From NCBI GenBank assembly GCA_902475025.1, contig CABRXX010000054.1, positions 1 through 17,744 of the forward strand: a DNA stretch of 17,744 nt, given 5' to 3'. This document shows positions 13,827 through 17,744 of this stretch, piece by piece. Source of the DNA: Merdiplasma sp905207905. GTDB lineage: Bacteria > Bacillota > Clostridia > Lachnospirales > Lachnospiraceae. Within the stretch, counting starts at the first letter, position 1; the number at the start of each line of letters is the position of its first letter. Under the pieces are notes generated by a model, which saw nothing but the letters and a program-made list of their open reading frames with translations, was not told the origin of the DNA and searched no databases. A program made the position numbers and the translations under genes.

Positions 13827-13848
13827 TCTGATATTAAAACATATCAGA
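13827..13848. promoter_or_regulatory. Perfect palindrome ahead of the nifZ-thiI pair
   Basis: TCTGATAT (13827-13834) and ATATCAGA (13841-13848) are exact inverse copies separated by six bases. The site ends 19 bases before the nifZ start codon, between it and the rsmE stop. It may be an operator for a dimeric regulator or an mRNA stem near the ribosome binding site. There is no T run on the minus strand, so it does not look like an rsmE terminator. No clear promoter was found in the 73-base gap. Confidence 0.45.
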
Positions 13849-13881
13849 CGCAATTACTGCTGCCTTTCTATCCTTGCCATT

Positions 13882-14646
13882 CTATTCCTGCGCGTTTCTG
13901 CATCCTCTGTTTTCCATCTGAAACATCAGCACAGAAAGAACGCTCATCCCCGCAGTCTCTGTCCGCAGGATTCGTCTTCCCAGGGTGATCGCCTTCGCCC
14001 CCTGTTCTAAGGCCTGCTGAACCTCCTCCGGCTCAAAGCCCCCCTCCGGGCCTATAAAAATACCGACCGACTGCCCGGGCTCTATCCCGCCAAAAATTTC
14101 CCTGGTGCGCTCCATATCCTCCGCCCGTTCATAGGGAATCAGCTTTACATTCAGCCCGCTTGCATATTCCAGGGCCTGGTGGAAGGTCATCACTGGTGTA
14201 ACTTTTGGTATCAGCAGCCGCTTGGACTGCTTGGCAGCGCTCTCGGATATGGCTGCCCAGCGCTTCTGCTTGGCAGCCTCCTTCCTCTGATCCAGTTTCA
14301 CAACGGATCGTTTCGTAGCTACCGGGATGATCTCATAGGCTCCCAGCTCCACCGCCTTTTGGATGATCAGCTCCAGCTTGTCGCTCTTTGGAAGCCCCTG
14401 AAACAGATAGATCTTAGAGGGCAGCTCCACGCCGCTCTCCTCTGTCCACAGAATCCTTGTCCTGACAGCGGCCTCCTCCAAAGCGGCGATCTCACAGCGG
14501 TATTCCTTATTGTCCAGCCCTGTGCAAAGGCGCACCTGCTCTCCCGGCCGCATCCGCAGCACGTTCCGGATATGATTCACATCCGGGCCTTCTATAAAAA
14601 TCTCCTGTTCCCCGATCTGCTCCGGTTTTACAAAGAAATGATACAT
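13882..14646 (-). CDS. rsmE: 16S rRNA m3U1498 methyltransferase RsmE
   Basis: Role: SPOUT-class methyltransferase that methylates N3 of U1498 in 16S rRNA. Seen here, 254 residues, usual length: an N-terminal PUA-like domain (MYHFFVKPEQ, HIRNVLRMRPGEQ), then the knotted SPOUT domain with FQGLPKSDKLELIIQKAVELG (82-102), ERSVVK-like TKRSVVK (111-117), IGPEGGF (198-204) and LGRRILRTETA (222-232), the family's SAM-binding signatures. ATG 14646 has AAGGAG five bases upstream. It follows prmA by 62 bases on the same strand; prmA-rsmE adjacency is common in Firmicutes, both acting on the ribosome. Confidence 0.96.
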   Translation of the reverse strand: MYHFFVKPEQIGEQEIFIEGPDVNHIRNVLRMRPGEQVRLCTGLDNKEYRCEIAALEEAAVRTRILWTEESGVELPSKIYLFQGLPKSDKLELIIQKAVELGAYEIIPVATKRSVVKLDQRKEAAKQKRWAAISESAAKQSKRLLIPKVTPVMTFHQALEYASGLNVKLIPYERAEDMERTREIFGGIEPGQSVGIFIGPEGGFEPEEVQQALEQGAKAITLGRRILRTETAGMSVLSVLMFQMENRGCRNAQE

Positions 14647-14708
14647 ATCTGCTCCTTATCTCAGCATCCGTATATATGTGTTTTCCAAAATCAACCCCGT
14701 ATCTTCTG

Positions 14709-15659
14709 TCATTTTCTTGCAGTGACGGACACCCACTCTCCCTGATGGGTCACCTCCACCACTTCCAGTCCAGCCGCCTTCACCGCATTCACTACCGTCT
14801 CTTCCTTCTCATCAATGATTCCGGAGGTAATGTAGATACCTCCCTTTTTCATCTGACGCACAATCACAGGCGTCAAGGGCACCAGCACATCCGCCAGAAT
14901 ATTAGCTGCCACAATATCATATTTCTCATACCCCACTGCATCCTGCACCTTGGGATCGTCAATGATATTGCCGATCATTACCTCCATGGCTCCCTCCGGG
15001 ATCTCATTGACTTCCAGATTCTCCCTGGTGGCGCTGATGGCGCAGGGATCCAGATCCGTTCCCACCGCATGTGTTGCTCCCAGCTTGAGGGCCACAATGG
15101 ATAGAATCCCGCTTCCAGTTCCAACATCCAAAAGCTCGGTATCCTGAGTTACATATTTTTTCAACTGACGCATACAAAGCTGGGTGGTCTCATGCATCCC
15201 GGTGCCAAAGGCAGTGCCGGGATCGATATGAATCACCATTTTGTCCTGATCCTCCGGCTTCATCTGTTCCCAGGAAGGAATGATAAGAATGTCATCCACA
15301 TAAAACTGATGGAAAAACTCCTTCCAATTATTGATCCAATCCTTATCCTCTGTCTGGGATTCCTCTATCGTACAATCTCCAATATCCATAAACTGGCGCA
15401 GTTCTTCCAGTTCTTCCTTCACTCTTGTTAAGATTTCTTCCTTATCTGCATCCTCCTCCAGATAAAAATTCAGATAGGCAATACCGTCATCCTCCGGTCC
15501 CTCCGGAAGGATATCCACGAACATCTGCTGCTTATCTTCCTCCGTAAGAGGCACTTTATCCTCAATCTCTACGCCCTCTACTCCGGCTTCTGCCAGGGTG
15601 GAAATTACAATATCCTCCACACTGGACAGCGTTTTTAATCGAAATTTATTCCAACGCAT
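14709..15659 (-). CDS. prmA: Ribosomal protein L11 methyltransferase PrmA
   Basis: Role: trimethylates lysines and the N-terminus of ribosomal protein L11. Seen here, 316 residues, typical of Firmicutes: an N-terminal L11-binding ferredoxin-like domain (MRWNKFRLKT...), a linker WINNWKEFFHQF (108-119), then DPGTAFGTGMHET (146-158), the SAM loop LDVGTGSGIL (177-186) and NILADVL (253-259). ATG 15659 has GAGG six bases upstream. It is the first gene of the minus-strand run that continues with rsmE, nifZ and thiI. Its leader, from the candidate promoter at about 15805, is long (about 145 bases) and purine-rich. Confidence 0.96.
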   Translation of the reverse strand: MRWNKFRLKTLSSVEDIVISTLAEAGVEGVEIEDKVPLTEEDKQQMFVDILPEGPEDDGIAYLNFYLEEDADKEEILTRVKEELEELRQFMDIGDCTIEESQTEDKDWINNWKEFFHQFYVDDILIIPSWEQMKPEDQDKMVIHIDPGTAFGTGMHETTQLCMRQLKKYVTQDTELLDVGTGSGILSIVALKLGATHAVGTDLDPCAISATRENLEVNEIPEGAMEVMIGNIIDDPKVQDAVGYEKYDIVAANILADVLVPLTPVIVRQMKKGGIYITSGIIDEKEETVVNAVKAAGLEVVEVTHQGEWVSVTARK

Positions 15660-15811
15660 ACGTTTCCTCTCTTTTCTCCTGGGTTTTCGCAGTCATATCT
15701 CCTGGTGGCTATGCGCTCGTGTGCTTCTCCTATGTTGCATCTGCGCCCCACAGGCCCGCTCCCCTTTCTCCTTCTGAAAGGCCGCCCATTCTGCCCCAGC
15801 ATCCTCATTCT

Positions 15812-15841
15812 ATTATAAACCCCGGGGAATTTCAACCACAA
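15812..15841 (-). promoter_or_regulatory. Candidate promoter of prmA-rsmE
   Basis: On the minus strand TTGTGG (15841-15836) is followed after 18 bases by a perfect TATAAT (15817-15812). The spacer contains the palindrome CCCCGGGG. The start site would be near 15805, leaving about 145 bases of leader before prmA that contain several GGAG runs and no convincing gene. Confidence 0.5.
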
Positions 15842-15930
15842 ATCCGGAAAACTTGCCCCTCCCACTTTTTACTGAAGCAGTTCACCTAAATCCTCTTTGT
15901 AAAACAGAAGCTTCCTTCTATTTGGAATTG

Positions 15931-15939
15931 TGGTATAAT
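15931..15939 (+). promoter_or_regulatory. Extended -10 promoter of the flavoprotein gene
   Basis: TGGTATAAT at 15931-15939 is a perfect extended -10 element (TGnTATAAT). No good -35 was found 16 to 18 bases upstream, which is normal for extended -10 promoters. The start site would be near 15946, giving a structured leader of about 112 bases before ATG 16058. Confidence 0.65.
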
Positions 15940-15945
15940 GAGCGG

Positions 15946-16057
15946 GAGCAAGCGTAGCCTGTTCATCGGGAGCGGTGAATGGTGACCACGCTAGCTGCAA
16001 AGCAGCGTCAAGCACCGAAGGTGCGAAGCGTAGTATCATGAACGCAGAGGTGTGATT
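15946..16057 (+). ncRNA. Multi-helix structured leader, possible cis-regulatory RNA or repeat
   Basis: An outer helix GTTCAT/ATGAAC (15961-15966 with 16038-16043) encloses ACGCT/AGCGT (15988-15992 with 16027-16031). That helix encloses two side-by-side hairpins: GCTGC-AAA-GCAGC (15994-16006) and GCACC-GAA-GGTGC (16012-16024). The outer helix ends three bases before the ribosome binding site AGAGG (16046-16050), so alternative pairing could affect translation. The stretch is richer in GC than the bases just upstream. It matches no riboswitch class I recognise and could be a dispersed palindromic repeat. Function is inference. Confidence 0.45.
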
Positions 16058-16558
16058 ATGCGAAGAAAAGAAAGAGAAATCAATAATCCTGCAGAAATCC
16101 GACAGATTTTAGAACAAGCCAAGGTTCTGCACATTGCCTTCCACAATGGAACTTATCCTTACCTGCTTCCAGTAAACTTTGGATTTAAAATGGAAAAGCA
16201 GCATTTAACCCTCTTTTTCCACGGAGCCAAAGAGGGGGCCAAACACGGAATCATAGAGGCTGATCCTCATGTGGCCTTCGAGACTGACTGCTGCCATCAG
16301 CTGATCCCACCTGCCGGAACAGAGGCCTGCACAGCCAGCTTTGCCTATAAGAGCATCATCGGGCAGGGACTGGTCTCTCGCGCAAAGGAGTCAGAGAAAG
16401 CAATCCTGTTGCGTGAACTTCTCTGTCATTACGGAATAGAAGCGAATGCCTTCTCCCCCTCTTCTCTTGCCAACACAGTGGTCTATAAGATCGAAGCTAT
16501 TTCTTACACTGCAAAAGGCAGAGAGGCCGCGCTGTCATCCTCCCTGCCGCAACTCTGA
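16058..16558 (+). CDS. Pyridoxamine 5'-phosphate oxidase-fold (NimA-like) flavoprotein
   Basis: Family role: FMN-binding split-barrel proteins, including nitroimidazole reductases and uncharacterised flavin or haem binders. Seen here, 166 residues: MRRKEREINNPAEIRQILEQAKVLHIAFHNGTYPYLLPVNFGF (the start of the barrel), LTLFFHGAKEGAKHGII (the typical LYFHGA...K motif near residue 50), VAFETDCCHQL, and YKSIIGQGLVSR (about 104-115). Histidine and cysteine residues are plentiful, but no metal motif is certain. The frame extends to GTG 16052; ATG 16058 is chosen because AGAGG sits seven bases before it. It is a single-gene unit between its own promoter and a strong hairpin, convergent with galE. 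The substrate is unknown. Confidence 0.85.
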   Translation: MRRKEREINNPAEIRQILEQAKVLHIAFHNGTYPYLLPVNFGFKMEKQHLTLFFHGAKEGAKHGIIEADPHVAFETDCCHQLIPPAGTEACTASFAYKSIIGQGLVSRAKESEKAILLRELLCHYGIEANAFSPSSLANTVVYKIEAISYTAKGREAALSSSLPQL

Positions 16559-16564
16559 CACAAC

Positions 16565-16610
16565 GAAACGCCGCCGGTGCATCAAACAGCACCGCACGGC
16601 GTTTCTTCTA
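16565..16610. terminator. Strong two-part hairpin between convergent genes
   Basis: GAAACGCCG (16565-16573) pairs with CGGCGTTTC (16597-16605), and inside it CGGTGC pairs with GCACCG around ATCAAACA: 15 bp in all. It follows the flavoprotein stop codon by six bases and lies 24 bases beyond the galE stop on the other strand, so it probably terminates both. The T tract is short (TTTCTTCT on plus, TTTCGTT on minus). Confidence 0.75.
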
Positions 16611-16628
16611 CTTCCCTGGTACGTTCCA

Positions 16629-17645
16629 TTACTCCTGATAGCCATTGGGATTCTTCTGCTGCCAGTTCCAGGAATCTGCACACATCTGCTCAATGCCGTT
16701 CTCTGCTTCCCATCCCAACTCTGCCTTGGCTTTGGAAGGATCGCAGTAGCAGGTAGCAATGTCTCCGGCACGGCGGGGCTTAATCTCATATTTAATGGCA
16801 TGGCCGCAGGCCTTCTCAAAAGCTGACACCACCTGAAGCACGCTGTAGCCATTCCCGGTTCCCAGATTGTATACACTCACGCCCTCTTTATCGGCCAGCT
16901 TCTGGATTGCCTTCACATGTCCCTTTGCCAGATCTACCACATGAATATAGTCTCTCACACCGGTTCCGTCCGGTGTATCGTAATCATTTCCGAACACTCC
17001 CAGACACTCCAGCTTGCCAATGGCTACCTGGGCCACATAGGGAAGAAGGTTATTGGGAATGCCCTTGGGATCCTCTCCGATCAGACCGCTCTTGTGGGCT
17101 CCAATGGGGTTAAAGTAACGCAGAAGGATCACATTCCACTCCGGATCTGCCTTCTGGATATCTGTAAGCACCTGCTCCAGCATCCACTTGGTCCAACCGT
17201 AGGGATTGGTACACACTCCCTTGGGGCACTCCTCTGTGATGGGAACAAAAGCAGGATCTCCATATACTGTGGCGGAGGAACTGAAAATAATGTTCTTTAC
17301 CCCATGGCTTCTCATGGAATCGCAGAGAGTTAAAGTTCCTGCAATATTGTTCTGATAATATTCAATGGGCTTTGCCACAGACTCACCCACCGCCTTGAGT
17401 CCGGCAAAATGAATCACTGCATCAATCTTCTCCTGCTCAAAAATCCTGTCCATAGCCTGGCGGTCGCAGATATCTGCCTGATAAAAGGTGAGATCCTTAC
17501 CTGTGATCTTTTTCACCCGCTCCAGGGCTTTCTCACTGGCATTGTAAAGATTATCTACAACTACTACATCATAACCTGCATTCAGAAGTTCCACACACGT
17601 ATGGCTTCCAATATAACCTGCTCCGCCTGTCACCAAAATTTTCAT
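16629..17645 (-). CDS. galE: UDP-glucose 4-epimerase GalE
   Basis: Role: NAD-dependent interconversion of UDP-glucose and UDP-galactose for galactose use and for cell-surface sugars. Seen here, 338 residues, same as the E. coli enzyme: the nucleotide-binding GGAGYIGSH (7-15), VVDNLYN (29-35), HFAGLKAVGES (79-89), catalytic Ser124 in SSSATVYG, and the Tyr149/Lys153 pair in NPYGWTK. RYFNPIGAH and RDYIHVVDLAKGH follow in the expected order. ATG 17645 has AAGGAGG seven bases upstream. No galK or galT is visible; the preceding gene on this strand ends 30 bases away and may share the transcript. Confidence 0.97.
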   Translation of the reverse strand: MKILVTGGAGYIGSHTCVELLNAGYDVVVVDNLYNASEKALERVKKITGKDLTFYQADICDRQAMDRIFEQEKIDAVIHFAGLKAVGESVAKPIEYYQNNIAGTLTLCDSMRSHGVKNIIFSSSATVYGDPAFVPITEECPKGVCTNPYGWTKWMLEQVLTDIQKADPEWNVILLRYFNPIGAHKSGLIGEDPKGIPNNLLPYVAQVAIGKLECLGVFGNDYDTPDGTGVRDYIHVVDLAKGHVKAIQKLADKEGVSVYNLGTGNGYSVLQVVSAFEKACGHAIKYEIKPRRAGDIATCYCDPSKAKAELGWEAENGIEQMCADSWNWQQKNPNGYQE

Positions 17646-17675
17646 TCTTATACCTCCTTTTGTTCTGCACCTGTC

Positions 17676-17744
17676 TTAATCCAGACAACGGGCGCCGTCT
17701 CCAATATCTACTACATAAAAGTCAGCCGCATAGCCGATCTTCTC
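17676..17744 (-). CDS. C-terminal 22 codons of an unidentified gene, cut by the right edge
   Basis: From the window edge the minus strand reads EKIGYAADFYVVDIGDGARC-LD followed by TAA (17678-17676), an exact number of codons. The codon use and the 30-base spacing to the galE start, which carries its own ribosome binding site, suggest a real coding end in the same operon. The hydrophobic strand followed by DIGDG hints at an alpha/beta enzyme, perhaps ATP-grasp, but 22 residues are too few to name it. Confidence 0.55.
   Translation of the reverse strand, partial: EKIGYAADFYVVDIGDGARCLD

Noticed and set aside
15646..15696. A possible 16-residue leader peptide before prmA (MTAKTQEKREETYALE)
   Set aside because: The GGAG is only two to three bases from the ATG and the composition looks like purine-rich leader rather than a designed peptide; not strong enough to annotate.
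15635..15865. A 76-codon minus-strand frame overlapping the prmA start
   Set aside because: It spans the candidate prmA promoter and leader, has no recognisable domain, and overlaps prmA out of frame.
1..17744. CRISPR arrays, tRNA or rRNA genes, insertion sequences, prophage genes
   Set aside because: I saw no regularly spaced repeats, cloverleaf or rRNA sequence, and no transposase or phage protein in the translated frames; only the two hairpin repeats recur.

Overview
The window looks like a chromosomal core region of a spore-forming, low-to-mid GC member of the Clostridia, most likely Lachnospiraceae. This rests on gene content and order: ireB-ruvX-DUF1292-RNase J-ylbF-trmR-trhP, a sigK gene without a pro-sequence, a short ThiI paired with its own cysteine desulfurase, and strong AGGAGG-type ribosome binding sites. 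Placement by family is inference; no rRNA or tRNA gene is present to anchor it.

Layout from left to right. (1) 1-2341, minus strand: comM/yifB followed by dprA (cut by the left edge), a DNA uptake and recombination pair. (2) 2342-2677: an AT-rich promoter region and the first copy of a hairpin-forming repeat. (3) 2678-4070, minus: sigK and a 4'-phosphopantetheinyl transferase, one base apart, behind a promoter that resembles sporulation promoters. (4) 4153-9124, minus: a compact operon-like run ireB, ruvX, DUF1292, RNase J, ylbF-family gene, trmR, trhP. (5) 9276-10667, minus: mtaB. (6) 10899-11132, plus: an HPr-fold protein with no phosphorylatable histidine loop, behind a clear sigma-A-type promoter. 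(7) 11284-11416: the second repeat copy. (8) 11464-15659, minus: prmA, rsmE, a NifZ-type cysteine desulfurase and thiI. (9) 16058-16558, plus: a pyridoxamine-phosphate-oxidase-fold flavoprotein behind an extended -10 promoter and a structured leader. (10) 16629-17645, minus: galE, then the last 22 codons of an unidentified upstream gene at the right edge.

The common theme is maintenance of the translation apparatus. Four tRNA enzymes act on wobble U34 (TrmR, TrhP), A37 (MtaB) and U8 (ThiI with its sulfur donor). RsmE, PrmA and RuvX act on the ribosome, and RNase J with a YlbF-family protein acts on mRNA. ComM and DprA belong to natural transformation, and SigK to late mother-cell sporulation.

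The least ordinary feature is the pair of about 135-bp repeats at 2540-2677 and 11284-11416. Each folds almost end to end into one long hairpin. The two copies share a 23-bp identical block and differ by paired, compensatory changes in the stems, so pairing seems to be maintained. Other points of interest are the sporulation-type promoter of sigK, the deletion in the DprA GSR motif, the HPr protein without its histidine, and the multi-helix leader at 15946-16057.
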